Shown here: one piece after another, positions 13,601 to 24,880 of the stretch
Numbering within the stretch: position 1 is the first letter of the stretch
Layout: each line of letters starts with the position of its first letter
Assembly (NCBI RefSeq): GCF_007565055.1
Contig: NC_044565.1
Coordinates: forward strand, 46,449,711-46,513,710
DNA: 64,000 nucleotides
Direction: 5' to 3'
DNA from: Rhinopithecus roxellana
Lineage: Eukaryota; Chordata; Mammalia; Primates; Cercopithecidae
The notes under the pieces: generated by a model
The model's input: the letters and a program-made list of their open reading frames with translations, nothing else
Database searches by the model: none
Told to the model about the DNA's origin: nothing
Position numbers and translations under genes: made by a program

Positions 13601-13893
13601 GGTGATGTGTGAATTCATCTCACAGAGTTACACTTATGTTTCCTGGAGCAGTCCATTAACACTGTCTTTGAGGAACCTGAGAAGGGCTACGTTCCATCTC
13701 ATTGAGGCGTAGGCTGATAAATGATATATTATAAATTCAAAACGTGAAAGGAGCTTTCTGAGAAACTTCTTTGTGATCTGTGAATTCATCTCACAGAGTT
13801 ACAACTTAGTCCTCATGAAGCAGTTTGCAAAGAGTCTTTTCGTGGAATCTGGAAAGTTATATTTGGGAGCCCATAGGAGCCCATGGTGAAAAA
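10611..13893 (+). repeat. Alpha satellite, type II tetramer array
   Basis: Tetramers with type II marks: A starting near AAAATGCACTTCGATG, B with CTACTTTCCATCGCATTG and AATATCATCAGTTC, C with GTGAATTCATCTCACAGAG and AGTCCTCATGAAGC. B monomers begin near 10,865, 11,543, 12,230, 12,917 and 13,592. Copies at 11.2-11.95 and 13.54-13.85 kb share private variants with 38.65-39.4 and 40.27-40.62 kb. The last C monomer changes to type I sequence near 13,845 (GAATCTGGAAAG, CCATAGGAGCCC) and breaks off at 13,893. Confidence 0.9.
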
Positions 13894-14107
13894 GACCACA
13901 AATAACGTCATCTTAAGCAAGAAAGAAGCTTTCTGAAAAACCGCTTTGGGATGTGTGAATTCAACCCACTGAGTTACACCTGTATTTCGTGGGGCCGTTG
14001 CCTAGCCCTGTTTGTGTGGAATCTAAGAACTGATTTTAGGATCCCTTTGAAGAAAATGGGGACAAAGGAAATATCCTCTGGCAGAAATGAGAAAGAAGCT
14101 TTCGGAG
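13894..14107 (+). repeat. Partial E-F-G-H block: G tail plus H
   Basis: The C monomer stops at GGTGAAAAAG and joins directly to ACCACAAATAACGTCATC, the tail of monomer G, followed by a full H monomer (13,938-14,107). AAG is shared at the join, a 3-base microhomology. E, F and most of G are absent. This marks the left edge of the seven-mer domain. Confidence 0.87.
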
Positions 14108-14450
14108 AAACTTCTTTGTGATCTCTGAATTCATCTCACAGAGTTACAGGTTAGTCCTCAGGAAGCGATTTGCTAACACTCTTTTCGTGGAATCTGCAAA
14201 GTGATATTTGGGAGCTATAGGGGCCCATGGTGAAAAAGGACATATCCCCACATAATAACGAGAGAGAAGCGTTCTGAGAGATTGCTTTCTGATGTGTGAC
14301 TTCATTACACAGAGTTCCACCCTTCCCTTCTTGGCACAGTTTGCTAACACTGTTGTCGTGGATTCTGCAAAGGTATATTTGGGAGCTCATTGAGGGCTGT
14401 GGTGAAAAAGGAAATATCCTCACATAATAACTAAAGAGAAACTTTCTGAG

Positions 14451-14622
14451 AAACTGCATTGCCATGTGTGAAGGCAACTCACAGAGTTACACGTTTCTCT
14501 TCAGTGATCAGTTTTTTAACACAGTTTTCTGGAAATCTGCAGTTAGATACTTCATAGCGCAATGAACCTTACGGTGACAAAGGAAATATCCAGAGATGAA
14601 AACTAGAAAGAAGCTTTCCTAG
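14451..14622 (+). repeat. Reference monomer A (type I)
   Basis: 172-bp alphoid monomer chosen as a clean example. It starts AAACTGCATTGCCATG and has ACACGTTTCTCTTCAGTGATC in the middle, ATAGCGCAATGAACC late, and ends AAGCTTTCCTAG. It carries three CpG: ACACGT, AGCGCA and TACGGT. Confidence 0.9.
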
Positions 14623-14793
14623 AAACTTCTTGGTGATGGGCGAATTCATCTCACAGAGTTACACTTATGTTTCGTGGAGCAGTCCATTAACACTGTCTTT
14701 GAGGAAACTGAGAAGGGCTTCCTTGGATCGCATTGAGGCCTACGGTGAGAAAGGAAATTTCATCCGTTCACAACGTGAAAGAAGCTTTCTGAG
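14623..14793 (+). repeat. Reference monomer B (type I)
   Basis: 171-bp monomer starting AAACTTCTTGGTGATG. It contains the EcoRI site GAATTC, the GTTTCGTGGAGCAGTCC block, GGATCGCATTGAGGCCTACG, and CATCCGTTCA followed by AACGTGAAAG. B has about half the CpG of the tetramer. It also holds the insertion site used by both the L1 and the second Alu (CAAAA in the TTCAAAACGTG stretch of most copies). Confidence 0.9.
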
Positions 14794-14964
14794 AAACTTC
14801 TTTCTGATCTGTGAGTTCATCTCACAGACTTATAACTTAGACTTCGGGAGCAGTTTGCTAACCCTCTTTTCGTGGAATCTGGAAAGTGATATTTGGGAGC
14901 CCATAGGGGCCCATGGTGAAAAAGGAAATATCCTCACATAATAACTAGAGAGAAGCTTTCTGAG
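14794..14964 (+). repeat. Reference monomer C (type I)
   Basis: 171-bp monomer starting AAACTTCTTTCTGATC. It carries the perfect dyad CTGTGAGTTCATCTCACAG (14,809-14,827), then TTTTCGTGGAATCTGG and CCCATAGGGGCCCATGG. GAGTTC replaces the EcoRI site seen in type II C. Confidence 0.9.
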
Positions 14965-15134
14965 AGATTGCTTTCTGATGTGTGACTTCATCACACAGAG
15001 TTCCACCTTCCCTTCTTGGGACAGTTTGCTCACACTGTTGTCGTGGATTCTGCAACGGTATATTTAGGAGCTCATTGAGGGCTATGGTGAAAATGAAATA
15101 TCCTCACATAATAACTAAAGAGAAGCTTTTTGAG
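14965..15134 (+). repeat. Reference monomer D (type I)
   Basis: 170-bp monomer starting AGATTGCTTTCTGATG, with TGTGACTTCATCACACAGAG, CCACCTTCCCTTCTTGG and TGTTGTCGTGGATTCTGC. All type I/type II switches into type II seen in this window fall in the second half of D. Confidence 0.9.
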
Positions 15135-18100
15135 AAACTGCATTGCCATGTGTAAATGCAACTCACAGAGATACACGTTTCTCTTCAGTGATCAGATTTT
15201 TAACACAGTTCTGGAAATCTGCAGTTAGATACTTCATAGCACAATGAACCTTACAGTGACAACGGTAATATCCAGAGATGAAAACTAGAAAGAAGCTTTC
15301 TTAGAAACTTCTTGGTGATGGGTGAATTCATCTCACGGAGTTACACTTATGTTTCGTGGAGCAGTCCATTAACACTGTCTTAGAGGAACCTGAGAAGGGC
15401 TTCCTTGGATCGCATTGAGGCCTACGCTGAGAAAGGAAATTTCATCCGTTCAAAACGTGAAAGAACCTTTCCGAGAAACTTCTTTCTGATCTGTGACTTT
15501 ATCTCACAGGCTTATAACTTGGACTTCAGGAAGCAGTTTGCTAACACTCTTTTCATGGAATCTGGAAAGTTATATTTGGGAGCCCATAGGGTCCCATGGT
15601 GAAAAAGGAAATGCCCTCACATAATATCTAGAGAGAAGCTTTCCGAGATATTGCTTTCTGATGTGTGACTTCATCACACAGAGTTCCACCCTTCCCTTCT
15701 TGGAACAGTTTGCTAACACTGTTGTCGTGGATTCTGCAAAGGTATATTTGGGAACTCATTGAGGGCTATAGTGATAAAGGAAATATACTCACATAATAAA
15801 TAAAGAGAAGCTTTCTGAGAAACTGCATTGCCATATGTGAATGCAACTCACAGAGTTGCACATTTCTTTTCACTGATGAGTTTGTTAACACAGTTTTCTG
15901 GAAATCTGCAATTAGACATTTCATAGCGCAATGAAGCTTACGGTGACAAAGGAAATATCCACAGATGAAAACTAGATAGAAGCTTTCTTAGAACCTTCTT
16001 GGTGATGTGTGAATTCATCTCACATAGTTACACTTATGTTTCGTGGAGCAGACCATTAACACTGTCTTTGAGGAATCCGAGAAGGGCTTCCTTGGATCGC
16101 ATTGAGGCCTACACTGAGAAAAGAAATTTCATCCGTTCAAAACGTGAAAGAAGCTTTCTAAGACACTTCCTTCTGATTTGTGAGTTCATCTCACAGACTT
16201 ATAACTTAGACTTCAGGAAGCAGGTTGCTAACACTCTTTTTGTGGAATCTGGAAAGTCATATTTGGAAGCCCATAGGGGCGCATGGTGAAAAGGGAAATG
16301 TCCTCACATAATAACTAGAGAGAAGCTTTCTGAGAGATTGCTTTCTAATGTGTGACTTCATCACACAGAGTTCCAACCTTCCCTTCTTGGAACAGATTGC
16401 TACCACTGTTGTCGTGGATTCTGCAAAGGTGTATTTGGGAGCTCATTGAGGGCTATGGTGAAAAAGGAAATACCTCAGATCAAAACTGGAAAGAAGCCTA
16501 CTGAGAAACTGCATTGCCATGAGTGAATGCAACTCACAGAGTTACACGTTTCTCTTGAGGGATCAGTATTCTAACTAAGTTTTCTGGAAATCTGCATTGA
16601 GATAACTCTTGGCGCAATGAAGCTTACGGTGACAAAGGAAATAACTTCAGATGAAAACTAAAAAGAATCTTTCTTAGAAACGTCTTGGTGATGTGTGAAT
16701 TCATCTCACATAGTTACACTTATGTTTCGTGGAGTAGTCCATTAATACTGTCTTTGAGGAACCTGAGAAGGGCTTCTTTGGATCGCATTGAGGTCTAGGC
16801 TGATAAAGGAAATTTCATCCGTTCAAAAAGTGAAAGAAGCTTTCTCAGAAACTTCTTTCTGATCTGTGAGTTCATCTCACAGACTTATAATTTAGACTTC
16901 AGGAAGCAGTGCGCTAACACTCTTTTCGTGGAATCTGGAAAGTGATATTTGGGAGCCCATAGGGGACCGTGGTGAAATGGGAAATATCCTCACATAATAA
17001 CTAGAGAGAAGCTTTCTGAGAGATTGCTTTCTGATGTGTGACTTCATCACACACAGTTCCCCTCTTCCCTTCTTGGAAGAGTTTGCTAACACTGTTGTCG
17101 TGGATTCTGGAAAGGTATATTTGTGAGCTCATTGAGATCTGTGGTGAAAAAGGAAATATCCTCACATAATAACTAAAGAGAAGCTTTCTGAGAAACTGCA
17201 TTGCCATGTGTTAATGCAACTCACAGAGTTACATGTTTCTCTTCAGTGATCAGTTTGTTAACACAGTTTTCTGGAAATCTGCAATTACATACTTCATAGC
17301 GCAATGAACCTTACGGTGACAAAGGAAATATCCACAGATGAAAACTAGAAAGAAGCTTTCTTAGAAACTTCTTGGTGATATGTGAATTCATCTCACAGAG
17401 TTACACTTATGTGTCGTGGAGCAATCCATTAACACTGTCTTTGAGGGACCTGAGAGGGGCTTCATTGGATCGCTTTGAGGCCTACGCTGATAAAGGATAT
17501 TTCATCCGTTCAAAACGTGAAAGAAGCTTTCTGAGAAACTGCTTTCTGATCTGTGAGTTCATCTCACAGACTTATAACTTAGACTTTAGGAAGCAGTTTG
17601 CTAACACTCTTTTCACGGACACTGGAAAGTGATATTTGGGGGCCCATTGGGGCCCATGGTGAAAAAGGAAATATCCTCACGTAATAACTAGAGAGAAGCT
17701 TTCAGAGAGATTGCTTTCTGATGTGTGTCTTCATCACACAGAGTTCCACCCTTCCCTTCTTGGAACAGTTTGCTAACACTGTTGTCGTGTATTCTGCAAG
17801 GTATATTTTGGAGCTCTTTGAGGGCTATGGTGAAAAAGGAAATATCCTCAGATCAAAACAGGAAAGAAGCCTTCTGAGAAACTGCATTGCCACCAGTGAT
17901 TGCAACTCACGGAGTTACAAGTTTCTCTTCAGTGATCAGTTTGCTAACTAAGTTTTCTGGAAATCTGCAATTAGATACTTCGTAGCGCAATGAAACTTAT
18001 GGTGACAATGGAAATATCCACAGATGAAAACTAGAAAGAAGCTTTCGTGGAAACTTCCTTGGTGATGTGTGAATTCACCTCACAGAGTTACACTTATTTT

Positions 18101-18737
18101 TCCTGGAGCAATCCATTAATACTGTCTTTGGGAACCTGAGAAGGTCTTCTTTTGAACGCTTTGAAGCCTACGCTGATAAAGGAAGTTTCAACCGTACAAA
18201 ACGTCAAAGAAGCTTTCTGAGAAACTACTTTCTGATCTGTGAGTTCATCTCACAGACTTATAACTTAGACTTCAGGAAGCAGTTTGCTAACACTCTTTTC
18301 GTGGAATCTGGAAAGTGATATTTGGGAGCCCATAGGGGCCCATAGTGAAAAAGGAAATCTCCTCACATAATAACTAGAGAGAAGATTTCTGAGAGATTGC
18401 TTTCTGATGTGTGACTTCATCACACAGAGTTCCACCATTCCCTTCTTGGGACTGTTTGCTAACACTGTTGTCGTGGATTCTGCAAAGGTATATTTAGGAG
18501 CTCATTGAGGGCTATGGTGGAAAAGGAAATATCTTCAGATAAAAACTGGAAAGAAGCCTTCTGGGAAAATGCACTTCGATGTAAAAATCCAACTGACAGA
18601 GTTACACGTTTCTCTTCAGTGATCAGTTTGCTAATACTGTTTTCTGGAAATCTGCAATGGGATACTTCTTAGCGCTATGCAGCTGACGGGGACGATGCAA
18701 ATCTCCTCAGATCAAATACTTAAGGAAGCTTTCTGAG

Positions 18738-19406
18738 AAATTGCTTTCTTATGTGTTACCTCATCACTCAGAGTTACACCAGTATTTCTTGGAGCCGTTC
18801 CCTAGGACTGTTTCCATGGATTCTGAGAAGTGATATTTCGAATGGGTTTGAGGGGTAGAAGTACAGAGGAAATGTCCTCCCAGATAAAGAGGAATGAAAC
18901 TTTCTGAGAAACGGCTTTGTGCTTGTGAATTCATTTCACAGTGTTACACCACCCTCGGTTGGGGGAGTTTGCTAGCACTCATTTTGTGGAATCTCAGAAG
19001 TGATGTCATGGATATCGCTGAATCCCATGGTGGATAAGGAAGTTTCCTCAGACAACCGTGCAGAGAATCCTTCTCAGAAACTCCTTTGTTGTGGGTGAAC
19101 TCAGCCCACAGAGTTCCATCATTGTATTAACTGAGAAATTTGCTAGCAGAGTTTTCGCAGAATCAGCAATAGGACACACGGTGGCGCTCCAAGACCACAA
19201 ATAACTTCATCTTAAGCAAGAAAGAAGCTTTCTGAGAAACCGCTTTGGGATGTGTGAATTCAACCCACTGAGTTACACCTGTATTTCGTGGGGCCGTTGC
19301 CTAGCCCTGTTTGTGTGGAATCGAAGAACTGATTTTAGGATCCCTTTGAAGAAAATGGGGACAAAGGAAATATCCTCTGGCAGAAATGAGAAAGAAGCTT
19401 TCTGAG
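18738..19406 (+). repeat. E-F-G-H four-monomer block, copy 1
   Basis: Four divergent alphoid monomers in place of B: E 18,738-18,908 (171 bp, starts AAATTGCTTTCTTATG), F 18,909-19,077 (169 bp, AAACGGCTTTGTGC), G 19,078-19,236 (159 bp, AAACTCCTTTGTTGTGG) and H 19,237-19,406 (170 bp, AAACCGCTTTGGGATG). They keep the alphoid length, the monomer-end AAGCTTTCTGAG (lost in E and F ends) and the dyad near the start, but are clearly farther from A-D than A-D are from each other. G is short by about 12 bp. Next comes a C monomer. Confidence 0.88.
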
Positions 19407-21980
19407 AAACTTCTTTGTGATATCTGAATTCATCTCACAGAGTTACAGGTTAGTCCTCAGGAAGCGATTTGCTAACCCTCTTTTCGTGGAATCTGCAAAG
19501 TGATATTTGGGAGCCTATAGGGGTCCATGGTAAAAAAGGAAATATCCCCACATAATAACGACAGAGAAGCTTTCTGAGAGATTGCTTTCTGATGTGTGAC
19601 TTCATCACACGGAGTTCCACCCTTCCCTTCTTGGCACAGTTTGCTAACACTGTTGTCGTGGATTCTGCAAAGGTATATTTGGGAGCTCATTGAGGGCTAT
19701 GGTGAAAAAGGAAATATCCTCACATAATAACTAAAGAGAAGCTTTCTGAGAAACTGCATTGCCATGTGTGAATGCAACTCACAGAGTTACACGTTTCTCT
19801 TCAGTGATCAGTTTTTTAACACAGTTTTCTGGAAATCTGCAGTTAGATACTTCATAGCGCAATGAACCTTACGGTGACAAAGGAAATATCCAGAGATGAA
19901 AACTAGAAAGAAGCTTTCTTAGAAACTTCTTGGTGATGGGTGAATTCATCTCACGGAGTTACACTTATGTTTCGTGGAGCAGTCCATTAACACTGTCTTA
20001 GAGGAACCTGAGAAGGGCTTCCTTGGATCGCATTGAGGCCTACGCTGAGAAAGGAAATTTCATCCGTTCAAAACGTGAAAGAAGCTTTCTGAGAAACTTC
20101 TTTCTGATCTGTGAGTTCATCTCACAGACTTATAACTTAGACTTCAGGAAGCAGTTTGCTAACCCTCTTTTCGTGGAATCTGGAAAGTGATATTTGGGAG
20201 CCCATAGGGGCCCATGGTGAAAAAGGAAAATCCTCACATAATAACTAGAGAGAAGCTTTCTGAGAGATTGCTTTCTGATGTGTGACTTCATCACACAGAG
20301 TTCCACCTTCCCTTCTTGGCACAGTTTGCTACCACTGTTGTCGTGGATTCTGCAAAGGTATATTTAGGAGCTCCTTGAGGCCTATGGTGAAAATGAAATT
20401 TCCTCACATAATAATTAAACAGAAGCTTTCTGAGAAGCTGCATTGCCATGTGTGAATGCAATTCACAGAGTTACACGTTTCTCTGCAGTGATCAGTTTTT
20501 TAACACAGTTTTCTGGAAATCTGCAGTTAGATACTTCATAGTGCAATGAACCTTACAGTGACAAGGGAAATATCCAGAGATGAAAACTAGAAAGAAGCTT
20601 TCTTAGAAACTTCTTGGTGATGGGTGAATTCATCTCACGGAGTTACACTTATGTTTCGTGGAGCAGTCCATTAACACTGTCTTAGAGGAACCTGAGAAGG
20701 GCTTCCTTGGATCGCATTGAGGCCTACGCTGAGAAAGGAAATTTCATCCGTTCAAAACGTGAAAGAACCTTTCTGAGAAACTTCTTTCTGATCTGTGACT
20801 TTATCTCACAGGCTTATAAGTTAGACTTCAGGAAGCAGTTTGCTAACACTCTTTTCGTGGAATCTGGAAAGTGATATTTGGGAGCCCATAGGGGCCCATG
20901 GTGAAAAAGGAAATATCCTCACATAATAACTAGAGAGAAGCTTTCTGAGAGATTGCTTTCTGATGTGTGGATTCATCACACAGAGTTCCACCTTCCCTTC
21001 TTGGCACAGTTTGCTAACACTGTTGTCGTGGATTCTGCGAAAGATATGTTTGGGAGCTCATTGAGGGCTATGGTGAAAGAAGGATTATCCTCACATAATA
21101 ACTAAAGAGAAGCTTTCTGAGAAACTGTATTGCCATGTGTGAATGCAACTCACAGACTTACACGTTTCTCTTCAGTGATCAGATTTTTAACACAGTTTTC
21201 TGGAAATCTGCAGTTAGATACTTCGTAGCGCAATGAACCTTACGGTGAGAAAGGAAATATCCAGAGATGAAAACTAGAAAGAAGCTTTCCTGGAAATTTC
21301 TTGGTGATGGCTGAATTCATCTCACAGAGTTACACTTATGTTTCTTGGAGCAGTCCAATAACACTGTCTTTGAGGAACCTGAGAAGGGCTTCCTTGGATC
21401 GCATTGAGGCCTACGCTGAGAAAGGAAATTTCATCCGTTCAAAACGTGAAAGACGCTTTCTGAGAAACTTCTTTCTGATCTGTGAGTTTATCTCACAGGC
21501 TTATAACCTAGACTTCAGGAAGCAGTTTGCTAACACTCTTTTCGTGGAATCTGGAAAGTAATATTTGGGAGCCCATAGGGGCCCATGGTGAAAAAGGAAA
21601 TATCCTCACATAATAACTAGAGAGAAGCTTTCTGAGAGATTGCTTTCTGATGTGTGACTTCATCACACAGAGTTGCACCATTCCCTTCTTGGGACTGTTT
21701 GCTAACACTGTTGTCGTGGGTTCTGCAAAGGTATATTTAGGAGCTCATTGAGGGCTGTGGTGGAAAAGGAAATATCTTCAGATAAAAACTGGAAAGAAGC
21801 CTTCTGGGAAAATGCACTTCGATGTATGAATGCAACTCACAGAGTTACACGTTTCTCTTCGGTGATCAGTTTGCTTACACAGTTTTCTGGAAATCTGCAA
21901 TGGGATACTTCTTAGCGCTATGCAGCGGACGGGGACGAAGCAAATCTCTTCAGATCTAATACTTAAAGAAGCTTTCTGAG
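19407..21980 (+). repeat. Alpha satellite, core domain: C-D, three tetramers, A'
   Basis: 2574 bp, 15 monomers: C-D, three A-B-C-D, then A'. D begins at 19,579 and A at 19,751. Units here carry CCAGAGATGAAAACTAG in A and GGTGATGGGTGAATTC or GGTGATGGCTGAATTC in B, marks of the core. The final A' ends in CGCTATGCAGCGGACGGGG, the bridge into E. Confidence 0.88.
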
Positions 21981-22650
21981 AAATTGCTTTCTTATGTGTT
22001 ACTTCATCACTCAGAGTTACACCAGTATTTGTTGGAGCCGTTCCCTAGGACTGTTTCCATGGATTCTGAGAAGTGATATTTCGAATTTGTTTGAGGGGTA
22101 GAAGTACAGAGGAAATGTCCTCCGAGATAAAGCGGAATGAAACTTTCTGAGAAACGGCTTTGGGCTGTATGAATTCATTTAACAGTGTTACACCAACCTC
22201 TGTTGGGGGAGTTTGCTAGCACTCATTTTGTGGAATCTCAGAAGTGATGTCATGGATATCGTTGAATCCCAGGGTGGATAAGGAAGTATCCTCAGACAAA
22301 CGTGCAGAGAATCCTTCTCAGAAACTCCTTTGTTGTGGGTGAACTCAGCCCACAGAGTTCCATCATTGTATTCACTGAGAAGCTTGCTAGCAGATTTTTC
22401 GCAGAATCTGCAATAGGACACAAGGTGGCGAGCCGAGACCACAAATAACTTCATCTCAGCAAGAAAGAAGCTTTCTGAGAAACCGCTTTGGGATGTGTGA
22501 ATTCAACCCACTGAGTTACACCTGCATTTCGTGGGGCCGTTGCCTAGCCCTGTTTGTGTGGAAACTAAGAACTGATTTTAGGGATCCTTTTGAAGGAAAT
22601 GGGGACAAAGGAAATATCCTCTGGCAGAAATGAGAAAGAAGCTTTCTGAG
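21981..22650 (+). repeat. E-F-G-H four-monomer block, copy 2
   Basis: Starts: E 21,981, F 22,152, G 22,322, H 22,480. F and most of G (22,188-22,454) give the same 88-codon translation as 25,088-25,354, offset 2900 bp, so the two copies separated recently. The minus-strand open frame itself is not a gene. Confidence 0.88.
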
Positions 22651-24880
22651 AAACTTCTTTGTGATCTCTGAATTCATCTCACAGAGTTACAGGTTAGTCC
22701 TCAGGAAGCGATTTGCTAACACTCTTTTCGTGGAATCTGCAAAGTGATATTTGGAAGACTATAGGGGCCCATGGTGAAAAAGGAAATATCCTCACATAAT
22801 AACTAGAGAGAAGCTTTCTGAGAGATTGCTTTCTGATGTGTGGATTCATCACACAGAGTTCCACCTTCCCTTCTTGGCACAGTTTGCTAACACTGTTGTC
22901 GGGGATTCTGCGAAAGATATGTTTGGGAGCTCATTGAGGGCTATGGTGAAAGAAGGATTATCCTCACATAATAACTAAAGAGAAGCTTTCTGAGAAACTG
23001 TATTGCCATGTGTGAATGCAACTCACAGACTTACACGTTTCTCTTCAGTGATCAGATTTTTAACACAGTTTTCTGGAAATCTGCAGTTAGATACTTCATA
23101 GCGCAATGAACCTTACGGTGACAAAGGAAATATCCAGAGACGAAAACAAGAAAGAAGCTTTCTTAGAAACTTCTTTCTGATCTGTGAGTTTATCTCACAG
23201 GCTTATAACCTAGACTTCAGGAAGCAGTTTGCTAACACTCTTTTCGTGGAATCTGGAAAGTGATATTTGGGAGCCCATAGGGGCCCATGGAAAAAGGAAA
23301 TATCCTCACATAATAACTAGAGAGAAGCTTTCTGAGAGATTGTTTTCTGATGTGTGGCTTCATCACACAGAGTTCCACCCTTCCCTTCCTGGAACAGTTT
23401 GCTAACACTGTTGTCGTGGATTCTGCAAAGTTATATTTGGGAGCTCATTGAGGTCTATGGTGAAAAAAGAATTATCCTCACATAATAACTAAAGAGAAGC
23501 TTTCTGAGAAACTGCATTGCCATGTGTGAATGCAGCTCACAGAATTACACGTTTCTCTTCAGTGATCAGTTATTTAACACAGTTTTCTGGAAATCTGCAG
23601 TTAGATACTTCATAGCGCAATGAACCTTACGGTGACAAAGGAAATATCCAGAGACGAAAACAAGAAAGAAGCTTTCTTAGAAACTTCTTTCTGATCTGTG
23701 AGTTTATCTCACAGGCTTATAACCTAGACTTCAGGAAGCAGTTTGCTAACCCTCTTTTCGTGGAATCTGGAAAGTGATATTTGGGAGCCCATAGGGGCCC
23801 ATGGTGAAAAAGGAAATATCCTCACATACTAACCAGAGAGAAGTTTCTAGAGATTGCTTTCTGATGTGTGACTTCATCACACAGAGTTCCACCTTCCCTT
23901 CTTGGCACAGTTTGCTAACACTGTTGTCGTGGATTCTGCAAAGTTATATTTAGGAGCTCATTGAGGGCTATGGTGAAAATGAAATATCCTCACATAATAA
24001 CTAAAGAGAAGCTTTCTGAGAAACTGCATTGCCATGTGTGAATGCAATTCACAGAGTTACACGTTTCTCTTCAGTGATCAGATTTTTAACACAGTTTTCT
24101 GGAAATCTGCAGTTAGATACTTCATAGCGCAATGAACCTTACAGGTGACAAAGGAAATATTCAGAGATGAAAACTAGAAAGAAGCTTTCCTAGAAACTTC
24201 TTGGTGATGGCTGAATTCATCTCACAGAGGTACACTTATGTTTCGTGGAGCAGTCCATTAACACTGTCTTTGAGGAACCTGAGAAGGGCTTCCTTGGATC
24301 GCATTGAGGCCTACGCTGTGAAAGGAAATTTCATCCGTTTAAAACGTGAAAGAAGCTTTCTGAGAAACTTCTTTCTGATCTGTGAGTTTATCTCACAGGC
24401 TTATAACCTAGACTTCAGGAAGCAGTTTGCTAACACTCTTTTCGTGGAATCTGGAAAGTAATATTTGGGAGCCCATAGGGGCCCAAGGTGAAAAAGGAAA
24501 TATCCTCACATAATAACTAGAGAGAAGCTTTCTTAGAGATTGCTTTCTGATGTGTGACTTCATCACACAGAGTTCCACCATTCCCTTCTTGGGACTGTTT
24601 GCTAACACTGTTGTCGTGGATTCTGCAAAGGTATATTTAGGAGCTCATTGAGGGCTATGGTGGAAAAGGAAATATCTTCAGATAAAAACTGGAAAGAAAC
24701 CTTCTGGGAAAATGCACTTCGATGTATGAGTGCAACTCACAGAGTTACTCGTTTTTCTTCAGTGATCAGTTTGCTAACACAGTTTTCTGGAAATCTGCAA
24801 TGGGATACTTCTTAGCGCTATGCAGCAGACGGGGACGAAGCAAATCTCCTCAGATCTAATACTTAAAGAAGCTTTCTGAG
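22651..24880 (+). repeat. Alpha satellite, core domain with two B-less trimers
   Basis: 2230 bp, 13 monomers: C-D, A-C-D, A-C-D, A-B-C-D, A'. The trimers are 22,994-23,508 and 23,509-24,020. In both, A ends in GAAAACAAGAAAGAAGC and joins directly to C (AAACTTCTTTCTGATC at 23,167 and ~23,682), so B is missing at the same junction. The full B returns at 24,194. Confidence 0.88.

Larger units (their letters stand above)
14108..18737 (+). repeat. Alpha satellite, core domain: C-D, six tetramers, then A'
   Basis: 4630 bp, about 27 monomers: C-D, then six A-B-C-D units, then a type II-like A monomer leading into E. The C at 14,108 has the variant ACAGGTTAGTCCTCAGG that follows every H monomer. B monomers begin at 14,623, ~15,307, 15,992, ~16,678, 17,365 and ~18,050. 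D of the last unit switches to ATCTTCAGATAAAAACTGG before the A' monomer. Copies at 14.1-15.9 kb closely match 19.4-21.2 kb, offset 5.3 kb. Confidence 0.88.

Noticed and set aside
14623..14793. Possible CENP-B box in monomer B (CTACGCTGATAAAGGAA in most copies)
   Set aside because: The position matches where the box lies in human B-type monomers, but essential bases (TTCG…A..CGGG) are not kept. I saw no full match by eye in any unit; a pattern search on both strands would settle it.
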